A program made the translations under genes and the position numbers. A DNA stretch of 64,000 nt from Blastobasis lacticolella (Eukaryota > Arthropoda > Insecta > Lepidoptera > Blastobasidae): contig LR990043.1 of NCBI GenBank assembly GCA_905147135.1, positions 3,631,057-3,695,056 on the forward strand, in the 5' to 3' direction. The notes under the pieces were generated by a model. That model saw only the letters and a list, made by a program, of their open reading frames with translations, was not told where the DNA came from and ran no database searches. Position 1 is the first letter of the stretch, and each line of letters begins with the position of its first letter. Of the stretch, positions 46,160 to 59,030 are shown piece after piece.

Positions 46160-46530
46160 GAATCATCATAATCAGCCCAGTAGCTTCTGCCAGTCTTCAG
46201 CATCCTCGTGTCATAAACGAGTAGATAGCTACTTCGGGTCTCGTAACTAATGGTGTCATCATCATCATCCCAGTCCACAACAGTCCACTGCAGGAGTCAG
46301 AGCCTCTCTCACGAAAGGGTAGGTTATTGCGAAAATCTCCACGCTTGGCAGGCGGGTTGGAGATCGCAGTGTTATAAATATAACAATGGAAAAAGCTGCT
46401 GCCCATTTCCCAGTCTACGGAGAATCTAGATCTTTTGCCTCGAAAACATTAGTCGCCTTGTACGACACCCACGAGTGTAAGGGGTTGGGGCTATTCTACT
46501 CTGCTGGACACCATACGACCTGATAGTATA
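46160..46530. repeat. Dispersed repeat family 3, best copy
   Basis: AACAGTCCACTGCAGGAGTC, CTCCACGCTTGGCAGGCGGG, ATAACAATGGAAAAAGCTGC, GAATCTAGATCTTTTGCCTC and CACCCACGAGTGTAAGG occur in order. The same order is at 54575-54800, reversed at 57828-58010, with scraps at 14015, 22300 and 23160. Confidence 0.65.
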
Positions 46531-46906
46531 GTGAAGAGATTTAGAATTTTGACCCGAACACGCTGGAAATCTAGGTCAGTGTTGTCATTAACATTATCTT
46601 CGTACAAATATTATTTTAGCCTTCCGCACAAACAACGGCCTATGTTATCTTTATCACATATCTCGGGAGATACTTTGCCTTTATCTCGAGTGTCTGTACT
46701 CTGTACATAGTTCCGATATAAGTGCTAAGTCGTTGAATCGGACAATTATAATATCATTGACATATCTCCTCGGAACAGGTAATGTCGCATCTGCTAAACA
46801 CTTTGTGGAGTGGAGTGCTCTTTCTCTGTATGCTATCTACCTTGGTAGGTACAATATTTAACTGTTATCGCAGTGATTCACGCTAATGTATTGTTATTTA
46901 GGCATT

Positions 46907-47515
46907 GAGAGCGTCGGTGGTCTAATGGTTACGGGGTCCGACTCCGTACCCCGAGGTTAGCGGTGTAGCGACATCTATCGCTCCACTAGGGAAACTCAAC
47001 GATACTCACATTACGAGTACACGAACACAAGGTTGGCAAGCATCCGCACATAAATGGCGCTAACCGTCCTGCATCGCGCTAGAGAAATGTGCCAACTTCC
47101 ACGGCATACATACAACTTCCGATGATCAAATGTGGACCCTTGGTCCCCTGGTCACAACACCCGGCCAGGTGGGTAATTACCCTTTTCTACCTTCTCCCCA
47201 TCTTCGCTTGCCAACATTGGCGGCTACCATTATCCTGCACCGCCAAAGCGGATTCGAACCTCAGTGCCGCCCTGTACCAATGACTCTTTTCTGAGTGTAC
47301 ATCAGTTGAACACAAATTGATACTCTTCCGGTGAGGGAAAACATTGTGATGAAACCTGCACCATATGTAACCAATGTGTAACCATTATCCAATCTGGTAA
47401 GCATCCCCTGTTAACATTGACACGGAAATCAGATGGCTGTCGCTCCACTGTAATTCCTGATCTGCCAAATCCTGGATCATGATTAAGGCGGACCCCGGGC
47501 CCTTTGACGCCAAGA
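46907..47515 (+). repeat. SINE family 1 copy split by another repeat
   Basis: The head GAGAGCGTCGGTGGTCTAAT ends at about 46970. The B-box part GCGGATTCGAACCTCAGTGC resumes at 47250, followed by GTGATGAAACCTGCACC, TCCAATCTGGTAAGC and the tail GACGCCAAGATGA. The interruption is a family 4 repeat. Confidence 0.7.
46975..47260 (+). repeat. Dispersed repeat family 4, copy 2, inserted in a SINE
   Basis: CACAAGGTTGGCAAGCATCC, CATCGCGCTAGAGAAATGTG, CCACCTGG-type text and TTGGCGGCTACCATTATCC mirror 35208-35462. It separates the A and B boxes of the host SINE. Confidence 0.65.
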
Positions 47516-47739
47516 TGATTTGTGGTTTTGTTTCTGCATAAAAATGTTCAAAATTCAGTACTCAAATCAAATGATCAATGCGGACCCTGGGCTCTTGCGC
47601 GCTAAAGCGCAACTGAGACATTTACGCCAAGATGACCACCTTATGACCAATTATTTAGGTAATTACGCAGTCGGTAAAAACGTTTCTGTTAGGCTTACCT
47701 TCCCTTCTGTCTTTCTCTGCTCTGGCTTGGAGGTCGCAT

Positions 47740-47905
47740 CACGCGTAACTAATGAACGGATTTTGATAAAATTTGGCAGTAAAGTAGCTTATAACCCAGA
47801 AGAGAGAGAGACAGAGAGAGTGGTTCCCGCGGGAACGAGTCTGGAACGTTATAACCGAATTTTACACGGACGAAGTCGCGGGCAAAAGCTAGTCTATATT
47901 TAGTT
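47740..47905. repeat. Dispersed repeat ending GCGGGCAAAAGCTAGT
   Basis: AACGGATTTTGATAAAATTT, GGTTCCCGCGGGAACGAG and GACGAAGTCGCGGGCAAAAG are hallmark pieces of a very common lepidopteran repeat. A GAGAGAGACAGAGAGAG run lies within. Confidence 0.6.
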
Positions 47906-49474
47906 ACTACTAATTCGGTAGTAGAACGCTATTATACAGATATAATATATAGATCATTCATTTACATACCTCATTATGAGTCCATCTGGATGCATACCAC
48001 ACCACCGCCTAGTATATTTTTTGGCGCCAACCTAAAGCCAGGGCAATCACAGACATAGCCTGTTTTCCTGCAATTTTATCCACCCGACAAAACAAGAGAG
48101 GGGGTGGTGAAAAAGAGTTATAAGTGTGTATCTGTGTACCTATTATGTAAAGGTGTGGGATTTGACTTGGTCGGGAGTTTTCCGACGTTTTTCTCTCGGT
48201 TAGGTTATGTTACATGGATATAATGTTATGGGCGACAGTTGTCGCTTTCCATGTAAAAAATAACATTATTGAAAAATATATTTGTTTGGAATCGCTTCCC
48301 GGCCATTCCGGTCGGTCGATAACAGTGCAAAACTCTGTTAAATTTGGCTATCCCGCGAAATCCTGTCACCGGTTCTGTCAACCTGTTTTCCGGGACTTAA
48401 GGCAAAATTCGGAAAATATTTGGCTTCTATCTTCTATCTATCAATCAATGGGCCTATCAAACAGCAGCATTACGGTCATAACATATATGGGTTAGGGTGC
48501 TTCAGCGTCACTCTTGTACAAGAGGGCATCAAATTCTGTTTCGAGAAAAAAAGCATTAATTTGTCACATTTGTTGCACAAGCGCTGTATTCTCTGAATCA
48601 ACAGCGACATGGTCACGGAGTACAAGCACCCTCAACTATATTCTTGTGCCACACGACAGAACAAGTTGTGATACCCTAGGGGATGGGGGACGGAGCGCGC
48701 TAAACGTTACTACACAATAAATATAAACAAGGACATTTACCAATAATAAAAATAAACCTGTACGAGACATACATATCAAAATTTTACTACGCCACCATTA
48801 AAGCTATTGGCCAATCAGCAGCAAGATTGGACCAATAAGATCTGTGTTCCAGAGGAAATTGGACGGAGGCTGGGTCTTTCCGCCCGCAATGAAAACAAAA
48901 TGAATGGGCGAATAAAACGAATATAAAAACGGTAGCGTAGGAAGCAGAAACGGTCACTGGAGTCTTAATAGAACGAACAGACTAACAGACGCCCAGTTCA
49001 AATGAAGTAATAAAATAAGGAAGTTAAATATACACGTATTACTAAATTTACTTTGGAGGAAAAACTTGTGGTTGAGGTTTGTTTGTTTTCGTACGAATCG
49101 TTCTAGCATTATTGTTGTCATGTGCACGGATTTTCGTGCGGTTTTCACCAATGAGTAGTTATCTACTTCGTGAGGAAGGTTTATTTGTTTATTCGAGTAC
49201 CAACAGCTTTATGACACAATAAATATTACAGCTAGACATTGCAAGCAATTAAATATCCTCGCTAAAAAGAACAGAGTAAATAGTAAGTATGGCCAAGCAC
49301 TCAAAATCACACCTAACAAGATGTAACAAATTTAGCCTGGCTGGCATAAAATTCTTAAACACATTTAGGAATGACGTTTATCGTTTTTTTGTTTAAGTAT
49401 CAGCTTAAATGCGTTTAAGAATTTGAATATGTACAATAGATATGAAAATTCACAATAATAAAACCATATCATCA

Positions 49475-50665
49475 TATCAGCTAGAAGACGCCCACTGCTG
49501 GGCATAGGCCTCCCCCAGAGATCTCCACAAAGGCCGGTCCTGTGCTTTCCGCATCCAGCTGGTACCTGCGATCCTTACCAGGTCGTCGGTCCACCTTGTA
49601 GAAGGCCTACCCACGCTGCGGTTTCCGGTACGTGGGCGCCACTCGAGAACTTTACTGCCCCATCGGCCATCTGTTCTTCGAGCTATGTGCCCTGCCCACT
49701 GCCACTTCAGTCTGGCAATCCTTAGAGCTATGTCGGTGACCTGGTTCGCTTGCGGATCTCCTCATTTCTGATTCGATCGCGCAATGAAACTCCGAGCATA
49801 GTTCTTTCCATTGCCCTTTGGGTAACAATGAGCTTTCTTATAAGGCCCACAGTGAGCGGCCACGTTTCAGCTCCTTAAGTCATCACTGGCAACACACATT
49901 GGTCAAAGACCTTCGTCTTAAGACACTGCGGTAACTGGGACGATAATATGTGGCGTAGCTTCCTGAACGTTGCCAAGCCGAGTTGGATTCGTCGATTAAC
50001 CTCTTTCTCGAAATTGGACCTACCAAGCTAGACTATTTGTCCTAGGTATGTATAGTCGTCAACAACTTCAAATGGAGTGCCTCCAACTGTCATTGGAGTA
50101 GGCACAACATGGAAATTCGACATAATTTTCGTCTTGTCCATGTTCATTTTAAGACCTACTTGTTGAGAGGCAATACATAGGTCATAGAGCATTTTCCCAA
50201 GTCTTCCAGGGTTTCAGCCATGACTACGATATCGTCAGCAAATCTGAGGTGAGTGAGGTACTCGCCATTAATATTGATGCTAAGTGCGTCTCAGTCCAGA
50301 AGCCTAAATATATCCTCCAGTGCAGCGGTGACCAACTTCGGTGATATGACATCACCTTGTCTACCACCTTGCTGCAGCTGAATAGGTTCTGTAGTCGTGT
50401 CCTGAAGACGAACTGACATCGTGGCGTTTTCGTACAAACACTTCAGTGCTTCGATGTATCGATAGTCAATTTGGCACCGTTGTAGAGACTGGAGCACCGC
50501 CCAAGTTTCGATCGAATCGAAGGCTTCCTCATAGTCCACAAACGCCAAGCATAATGGCCGGTTATACTCTTCGGTCTTCTGTATAACCTGCCGCAGCGTA
50601 TGTATTTGGTCTATAGTACTAAAACCTTTTCGGAATCCGGCTTGTTCGGGAGGCTGGAAGTCATC
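49475..50665 (-). mobile_element. 5'-truncated RTE-like LINE with reverse-transcriptase domain
   Basis: On the minus strand the translation has PEQAGFRKGFSTIDQIHTLR, AFVDYEEAFDS (RT motif A with catalytic Asp), GGRQGDVISPKL (motif B) and, after an in-frame TGA at about 50290, LRFADDIVV (motif C, FADD). The 3' end closes with the GCCTATGCCCAGCAGTGGGC block and GATATGATG. The order is right for an RTE-class polymerase, but the endonuclease part is missing and the frame is broken, so it is dead. It is antisense to the gene starting at 39477. Confidence 0.85.
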
Positions 50666-53004
50666 AAATCATATACGTAAGCTCAATAATTAGGTATGTA
50701 GGTCAAGTCAAGTCAAAGCTTCCTCATCGATTCACATTTTGTATCTAAAACGTTGTACTTATCCTTGCATAATCTATAAAATAAATTTAATGTACGCCAC
50801 AAAAACTGGGTCGCAGGGAACTTTTTGGTGTTAGTGGTTTATTTTTTACTACAAACGACAGACCAGCGATAACTGTCGCCCATTACATCTACTTTAATAT
50901 AGTGATATTTCCTCCTGGAAACGCTGTAATATAGATAGCAGCTGCTCTAATAAGTTGTATAGGTGCTCTACACAAAGCAGCTAAACAACTACCTGTAGGA
51001 TGCATGCGCAGGTCACTATAATTAGTTTTTGGTAGAAAATAAACCTTGCAACTTGAAACTTTTGACATGCCAGAGTTCTTTAAGACTTGCATCAAAAACA
51101 AGGAGCAAAAGACACCTGCGGTCAAAAGCTACATTTTCACAAACCAGTAATGACTAAGTCTATGTCAAAATCACACAATCCACTTCAAATGCCTCACGTC
51201 CGTCGAGTGCGAATCTTGCGCAAAGCGCGAAAAATGTTGCGAACATAAATTAGAAAGAGTCGACGCTTGCACCATTCGAGCCAGCACACACTGTGCACCA
51301 AAACGCTTGAGCAGATTTAATTTAAAATGAACCAGATGAAAACTGAAATAGAGTTGGAAATAGCGTACGGAAGGTTGCTCGCAACTTGCTAACGCATAGC
51401 GATTTATAAAGAACGTTCTTGATACGTACTGTACGTTGATATAGAGTTTAAAATAGCGTGCGTAAAGGTGTTGAGGGTGCGCGTGCGCATGGTCCGACGC
51501 CGCCGGCCCAATGCGCGCTGGGCTTCGCTCTCGCGCCACCACCTGCCTAGCGAAAGGCGCGCGACACGATCAATGGTGTCAGATTGCGCCATTTCCTCGC
51601 CAATTACTAAGATCAATTCTGTAGGAGCCTGAATATCTGCGCTCCGTCGCATTACCCTTCGTTCAATGCTATATTAAACGTAATGAGCATCCTGTTCAGA
51701 TCTTAGTAAAAATATTAATTTATATTTATTTTTAATTTCATATATATTTTTGTATACAAGCTTTGGCTGTACATTGTAACTACCTTTGCTTAACCCTATT
51801 GTCATATCATATTCAAAATTTTTTTTAGCTTTTTTATTATTTTATCTACCGTTCACGATCAGCAGCCTCTCATTACCTTTGTAATTGTTTGCTGATCGCA
51901 TTAAACACATTTTAAACAACAGTCTACTCTTCATCATTTTAACCTGTTTAATTTTTGACTTTTGAAAAGAGATTAATTAACGTAATCCTAATTCAATAAA
52001 TACTTTTTCATTTTCATTTTTCCTGCTGAACCTGAAGTCTACGACCGAAGGAAGTAGGCCTGAACACATCCTAGGTCTTAATTGTATATTCATTCACATA
52101 CCAATGAATTCGATGATTGTACGAGTATCTCTGATATCGATACTCGCAATTAATGCAGGTAGAGCCGTAGCGTATCTTTGATGTCGTCTTCAATATTGGT
52201 GTTCGCCTACCCGTTGTTCCGTACTGTCCGAGACCAAAATTGTGATGTGCAAAAAATTCACCAAACCATTTTTATTGTAAGGCATTCCATTTCGAAGAAA
52301 CATAAACATTAGTGACCGTGGCGCCGTCATCTCGGCCCAGTAATGTAATGCGTTAGATAGAATGTAGGTATCAATTCACAATTTTTCTACAGTTTATAAA
52401 ATAACTACGTTTGACTATAAGGTTAGGTTTTACAATCTTAACATATACAAATAATCACATCCATACACATAATGTTTACTTAGACTGATTCATTATAATA
52501 TACGTAGAGCTTTCCATTCTATCACTATTACTAAAGAAAGGTACGGTAAGACTTTCACCACAGTGCTAACATTAAATTTAAAATACGAACGAATAACAAA
52601 AAGGTAGAATATAATTATGGATCTATTTGTCTCTATCTAGTGTTAAACCATAACTCGGTTTCCGCTTCGTTATGTAATTCCGCTGACTCCGCCAAAACCA
52701 CGCAACGGAATTTGATGCGGTTTTTACCACCATTTTGAGAATTTCTTCCGGAAGGTCTACATGTATAATTCATGCACATTACAGTAAGAAAAAGACGAGA
52801 AAACCCTTTCGAAGCTGGAGCGGGTCGCTAGTTCTTATATACCTAATACATTATTTATAGTCTTGTACTTAACTGAATTCGAATGATTTGGTTTGTGGGG
52901 TCTTACTCGGCGAATTGTGGTTTACGTTTCTCTATGATTAAATGCAATTTACGCGGGCCTAGCCTTCCGTCTGATTGCGTGGTTTTGCGGTTATGGTCTT
53001 TAGA

Positions 53005-53245
53005 AACTTTGTGCGTTGTGTGATCTTCGTTACGCTAATGCTTTATGGTCGGCTGGATTGTAGGTACAGACAGACGTGCTCGTTATATAGAGATGTAATA
53101 TTAATTTTTAGTCATAGTAATTTTTAGTGCTCCGCGAACTTTGCGCGCGTTGTGTGATCTTTGTTACACTAATGCTTTATTGTCGGTCGGATTGTCGGTA
53201 CGACAGATTTGCTCGTTATAGAACATAGAGAGAGATGTAATATTA
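53005..53245. repeat. Direct duplication of about 100 bp
   Basis: GTTGTGTGATCTTCGTTACG with CTAATGCTTTATGGTCGGCT and GAGATGTAATATTAA recurs as GTTGTGTGATCTTTGTTACA, CTAATGCTTTATTGTCGGTC and GAGATGTAATATTAA, about 135 bp later. It is diverged by several percent. Confidence 0.75.
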
Positions 53246-53269
53246 AATGTTATATCTATCCAATTTGTA

Positions 53270-53950
53270 TGATACTAGCTATTCCCCGCGGTTTTCACTC
53301 GCTCGTATATCTGTGAACATTCAACTATCTCGCGGGATACTATTTTTCCGGGATGAATAGTACCCTATGACACTCGGGTATAATGTATGTAGCTTCCCAT
53401 CAGTGATTTTTTTATATCGGTCAAAAGTTTCGGAGATTGCCTTCCAACATATAAAGAAACTTACAAACTTTTTTCCTTTATAATACGTTTAAGTGGATCT
53501 ACAGATTGTAAAGATGTTAGACCCGGTCATAGAAAATTTCGCACAGTTTTTATGTTGAGTTGCACACGCGGTTTTTTATAAGTTTAAAGTTTACGCTCTA
53601 AAATTTGTTAAGTTAAGGGTTAGCTACAAACACAAAAAGAATTTAATATTTTTACGCGGTTGGGTGAAAATATTAGGTTCTCGGGGCGACTTCTGATCTC
53701 GACTGCCGCCCTCGCCCATCTACAAAAATGTATAACGACATTGAAGTGTTATTTTTATATTAAACTCTGCAAACATTCTTTGGGTTATCTATGGTTATTT
53801 TTACGGGACATAAAGTACCAATGACTCTCCGGGAGAACGTAGCTTCCCATTTGTGAAAGAGTTTGTCAAATCGTTTTAGTAGTTTGGTAATTTGGTAATT
53901 TGTCGCCTTCATACAGATAGACAGACGCGGGCGGTGGAACTTTGTCTTAT
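53270..53950. repeat. Two dispersed repeat copies (GCGGTTTTCACTCG type)
   Basis: ACTAGCTATTCCCCGCGG, ATAGTACCCTATGACACTCG and GTAGCTTCCCATCAGTG mark the first copy; TAAAGTACCAATGACTCTCC and GTAGCTTCCCATTTGTG mark the second. They match 43400-43640. Confidence 0.5.
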
Positions 53951-54569
53951 TTGGTACCTAATCTAACTTGGTTATGAACGGGAACATTAGACATAGTACA
54001 TTTTAGTTTGACAAACCCTATTTTGAAATCTAAATGCAAAACATGCAGCATTTTAATAACGTTCTGCAAAGTCCACATGAGAATCCAAAATTTATCGGGA
54101 GCTTGTAATAAAGATAGTGACGGAGCAAATAATTTGAAAGTGAGTCACAAGGTTTTCATGAATGATTCTCACTCCATTACACCAGAGTTACTCACTTGAC
54201 GTGTCCCTAATAAAGTAGGTTTAATTATAGATATTGTTTATAAGATAGTATCTCGTAACATTTCATCAAATTGCTGCCTGTCAAGCCTGGGCACAAAATA
54301 ACTACACTAACGTATGCCTGGGAAAGTCAGGTGGGTACAACCTACAACCTTATCTATTTAAGTAACAAAAATGACGAACCGCAGGCCTTAAATGTCAGGA
54401 AGGAAAGACAAGGTCATATAACGACCCGAAGCTCAGACACACTCTACTCCAACGTTTCCTTCGAACATGAGCACAATATCACAAGCAAACATTCTTGCTT
54501 AGCGCCAGAAATAGTACATCCAAGTTAGACAGACTACTATCACTGGTAATGTAAATGCTAGCCTAATGG

Positions 54570-54800
54570 TCAACATCATCATCACAGCCCAAAACAGTCC
54601 ACTGCAGGACTTAGGGCCTCTCCCACGAAAGGGGAGGTTATCTCCACGCTTGGCAGGCGGGTTGGAGACTGCAGTGATATAAATATAACAATGGAAAAAG
54701 CTACTGTCTATTTTCTAGCCTACGGAGACTAGATCTTTTGTCTCGAAAACATTAGTCGACACCCACGAGTATAGGGTTCTTCTACTCTGTCGGACACCAC
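54570..54800. repeat. Dispersed repeat family 3 copy
   Basis: AACAGTCCACTGCAGGACTT, CTCCACGCTTGGCAGGCGGG, ACAATGGAAAAAGCTACTGT and CGAAAACATTAGTCGACACC, in the same order as 46160-46530. Confidence 0.65.
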
Positions 54801-55842
54801 ACTGCCAATGCTCAACATAATGATTGAAAGCCGTTCAGAAATTCTGCGCGCAAAAGGTGCAAAAACTCGCATTGCCGCCGCGCGCCCAACCCAAATGGTA
54901 CTAAAAATAAATACGGCCATATAAACAAGCGGGGCGAACTATTTTTGCGTAAGGTCCGTTGATTGGCCTTTTACACGGAATGCATACTCAATTCACATGT
55001 CAATATTGGCAAGGAAATTATGCTGCATTGGCGACGTGGAATCAATCGTGTTTCGCGAGATTAGCAATTAAGCCTCGCCATTTCCAAGTAAATGCGAAAT
55101 CACTGTGTCAGTTTAATTAAAAAAACGTAGCGAAACGTGCCAAGTTTGTCTCGGCGAAAATTTCGTGTGAACATAGAATTTTAGACACGAAGTCTGGTGC
55201 CAACAATGTGTCATTGTGTTGGTTTATTGTATGCGTACTTTTATCTGCGCGATAAAGATAGATAGTTAGAGTTACAGGCAGAAGTAAAACGTTAAATCAA
55301 CTGGTTGCCGTGTTTGCCAGGTAATAACTGTAGATAAATATGCATATGTGAGTAAACAATTTGTTATGTTGTGGTGTGACATGTGGTTTGTGTTGTGAAA
55401 AACATACACCGGAGAGATAGCATAACGCAATCGTATGCGCTGCATGCACTGCCCTCTAGGTACTTGAAGCTCGAATTTATTTTTCCCTATCTCTCCTTAA
55501 TTGTTTGACGTTTGATTAAAGTCTTTTTGTGGAGTGAGCTCCCTAGAGCCCTACCGAAGTCTTTCCCTTGCTCTATAACATGGCCTCTTCAGAAGGCATG
55601 TTTACAAGGCCAGCACCGCATTCGCTGCCTTTCGGTTGCAGATATTCTGGACGTCGGTATAGCCGCTTCCTATCATGTGGACCGATCGTGTGACGTGACA
55701 TAAAAATAGAATTAACGTAATTTTCTTATTTTCCGTCTAAATAAAAAGTGCTTTTGCCTTTTAGATTTTTCTATCAAATCAAACTGTACTCCGATTTGGA
55801 CGACCTATGTTCCAACTTCTCATTAATAATTTTAGTAGGATA

Positions 55843-56300
55843 CAATACAATAACTCTTTATTGCACACCAAAGGACATCATCATCATCATCTTGGCGTTA
55901 ATGTCCCGGTGGTGCTCTCGCGCACGAGGGCCCGGGGTCCGCCTTGACCATGATCCAGGATTTGGCAGGTCAGGTAATTACAGTGGAGCGACTGCCATCT
56001 GACCTCCATGACCCTGCTACCAGGGGAACCTGACCAGATTGGAACATTTCACCAGTCGCCTGAATGTGCAGGTTTCATCACGATGTTTTCCCTCACCGTA
56101 AGAGCATCGGTTAGTATTCAACTACAGCACACCAAAGGACATACATAAAGATAAAAAAATATAAAACCACAGAACAATGGGCGGTCTTATCACTGACGCT
56201 TTAATTTCGGTAGGATAATACAATACAATAAGTCTTTATTGCACACCGAAAGATAAAAATATATAAAAGCACAGTACAATGGGCAGATCTCTTGTGCCTA
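55843..56300 (-). repeat. Two copies of the LINE 3'-end repeat, one split by a SINE
   Basis: AGGATACAATACAATAACTC and TTTATTGCACACCAAAGGAC are cut at 55878 and resume at 56127. A second copy starts at 56213 with AGGATAATACAATACAATAA and TTATTGCACACCGAAAG. Confidence 0.6.
55879..56126 (-). mobile_element. SINE family 1 insertion with a 16-bp target duplication
   Basis: GCACACCAAAGGACAT at 55863-55878 is repeated exactly at 56127-56142. Between them is a SINE in reverse orientation: (CAT)n tail, CTTGGCGTTAATGTCCCGG, CCTGACCAGATTGGAAC, CCTCACCGTAAGAGCATC. The tRNA-like head is missing, so it is 5'-truncated. The intact duplication means it is young. Confidence 0.9.
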
Positions 56301-56669
56301 CGAAATGGCGTAGATTGGGAGAGACGTACTGGATAAACATTCGAATTACAAATCCGCAGAGTATGTCGGATGACTCGTTTTCTTGGACCGGTTTCAGTTC
56401 GGGCCGCTCAATTCACCTTCATTACTTCACTCAAAGCTTTTGTTTTCCTCGAAAATAATTACAACTCTTTGATCAGAGTGTTTATGTGTCACGTTTTATA
56501 TTAAGCTTTTTAGTAGCTATTAAATGGAAATGGGACGCGAAATCGCTGCCAATTTGGCGACCGAATTTTATAGATGGAAGAGACATAATTTTAATTTATA
56601 TGATTAGTTTAACAACCCTGAACAGAATTGAGATTTAAATTTTTAATAAATAAGTAAATAATAAATAAT

Positions 56670-56900
56670 CGTGGACAAATTCACACACAGCGCCATCTAG
56701 CCCCAAAGTAAGCAAAGCTTGTGTTATGGGTCTTAGATAACTGATAAACTACTTATATACTTTTAAATACATACTTATTATACATAGAACACCCAGACCC
56801 GTAACAGAAATTAAAATTCATCATTTCAATTTCTGCCCGGGCGGGAATCGAACCTCTTGCATGGCCTCTTGACCACTGAACCACTCAGGTCGTCGTAATG
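56670..56900 (-). repeat. SINE family 2 copy, nearly full length
   Basis: In plus-strand text: GTGGACAAATTCACACACAG, CGCCATCTAGCCCCAAAG, CATACTTATTATACATAGAA, GGGAATCGAACCTC and CCACTCAGGTCGTCGT. Confidence 0.75.
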
Positions 56901-57827
56901 CCTACCGTTAATGAAGATGTTCGTTAAAGTTGTCCGATACTTAACATCTTTATGGCCCCTACTCATTAGTGACTGTTCATATAAATTAAAGCCATTTAAG
57001 GCTTTACAGAGTCACGGCGCGTCGTTAAACCGGATAAGAACAGGAGTCGGAAACGGTGCGTACCTATGGAACAAATGGGGTTGGTGCGAGTAATCGGAGT
57101 GCCAGTGGGGCTACCCTGAGCAGTCAATAAAACATATCATATTTATGATCTTAATATGATCATAATATTTAAATGTCCGAATACCAAGTAGAGCGGGCAA
57201 GCGGAAGATTTTCAGTCCCTTTCGGCCGAAGCTCTCGCCTACTTGACGAAATGTAAAGTGAAAATTTAAAAAATTTGGTTTCAGTAACTCCAGACTCGTA
57301 CGATAAATAAATAATTGAATCCTGCATGGACGCACGAGTCACAGCTTTGGTGTGCCCTGTGGTTTTCACTCGCGTGAATGTCGATAGTTGAGAAACATGC
57401 AATTTTTCCAGGCTTCCAAAGAAAGCTATTACGTTACTTAGGGCAATGTGGTTTCCTATTTCTGAAAAGTCGGTTTCCTAAAGGTAGACATTATTATGGT
57501 ATGATTATTAGGAAATGCCCGGGAACTACCGGTACCGTTTTTTCCCGGTATTTCCCAGTAAATTGACTTTTTACGTATTACCGGTACTGAGAAATTATTT
57601 CCGGGAATTTCGGTACTTTCCGTACTTTGTTTATAACATAAAATGAAGCCAATATTTTAGACTTCGCGTGGCATTATAGATGGTGCACGAGTTTTAAAAG
57701 GCCAACCGAAACAAAATAAAATTAAACGAATGACGCTATATAAGCACGAGATAAATTCTTTCCCGTGTTAGTAAACCAAATAATTATCAGGAAAAAAATT
57801 AAATTTAAGAGTTATAAGATCGAAGAG

Positions 57828-58010
57828 TTTTCGAGGCAAAAGATTTAAGAGTCTCCGTAGTCTGGAAAATGGGCAGCAGCGTTTTCCATTTTTATATTTA
57901 TGACACTGCGATCTCCAACCCGCCTGCCAAGCGTGGAGATTATGGCAATGACCTCTTTTGTGAAAGAGGCCCTTAGTCCTGCAGTGGACTGTTATGGGCT
58001 GTGAAGAAAC
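57828..58010. repeat. Dispersed repeat family 3 copy, reversed
   Basis: CGAGGCAAAAGATTTAAGAG, TCCAACCCGCCTGCCAAGCG and AGTCCTGCAGTGGACTGTTA are the reverse complement of the family order. Confidence 0.65.
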
Positions 58011-58810
58011 AGGGTGCCTATTTTATAAGCCATTGAAACGTGATATAGGTCAAGTCTGTCCTGTCGCCGCTGCCGCTTAGTAAGGTATCCAGTACTCCGT
58101 GGGATGGGGATTTTGGGAACCGTGGCTTTGGTAGTGGAGGGGCATTTGCCTGTTTGGTGCCAGAGCAACGTTTTATGGAGGTGGGCAACGCATTGGCGAT
58201 ACCCCTGGTCATTAGCAAGAATGACTGTAGGCAGCTACGACCACTTCCTACCAAGGGGTTTCTATGGTTTGTAGTTATAATAGAGGTGATCAGGCTCGGC
58301 TCGGCCTACCCCTGTATAACCTAGGAGTCTTAGGACTCAAGGTGTAACTGTACAGTCAGCTGCAGAAAGAACTGACCCCTCCTGCTATACATTTAATATA
58401 TACACTTTAACGCCGTACTTTCTGACGTAGTTCAGTATGACCACGACCGTAGGGAGCCGATCAGCTGATGGGTGTGAGCGCCATTATTTCAGTCGGTATG
58501 ATTATGATGAACTAGTTTAGTACTTACGTCACTTAAACAATTAATTCCAAACTCCAATAACACTAAGGAAACTCTTTAACCGACATGTCGTGAAACCCCC
58601 TACAAAGTCTACATATATACTCGAATATTAAGCAAATTACTAAACCGATTTTAATGAAACAAAGCTAAGGGCTATCTCGGTTAAACTGATTTTCAAATAA
58701 AGGAAACCACATACAAATCGGTCCATCTATTCAGGAGTTACAATGACAGGGACAGATAGATACATACGTCAAACGTTTAACACTCTTTTTTTCCGTTAGT
58801 GGTTATTAAA

Positions 58811-59030
58811 GCAGAGAAACTTCATCATAATCATCTCAGCGTCTATCCCGGCTTCTGCCAGGGTCCGCTTTCCTATTCATTCTTCGGCATCCTCGCGTCG
58901 TAAGCCGTTGGCTGTCGTATCCGACTTGGCGATGTCTATCCATCACTTCTTAGGCCGTCCTTTAGCCCTCCTTTTTCCAATACTGACAGGTTTGGGCACA
59001 TATTTCCTTCTTTTCCCATAAAGCAGAGAA
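58811..59030 (-). mobile_element. LINE remnant, antisense
   Basis: CATCCTCGCGTCGTAAGCCG, TCTATCCATCACTTCTTAGG and CGTCCTTTAGCCCTCCTTTT match text at 9938-10010 and 10579-10625 and probably encode a decayed LINE polymerase C-terminus on the minus strand. Confidence 0.45.

Noticed and set aside
50291..50548. Host gene for a polymerase-like protein
   Set aside because: The RT motifs, broken frame and shared 3' end identify it as a LINE remnant.
51171..51652. Overlapping 123- and 82-codon minus-strand frames
   Set aside because: The open frames come from a GC-rich patch with no family resemblance; both frames are open at once, which argues against coding.
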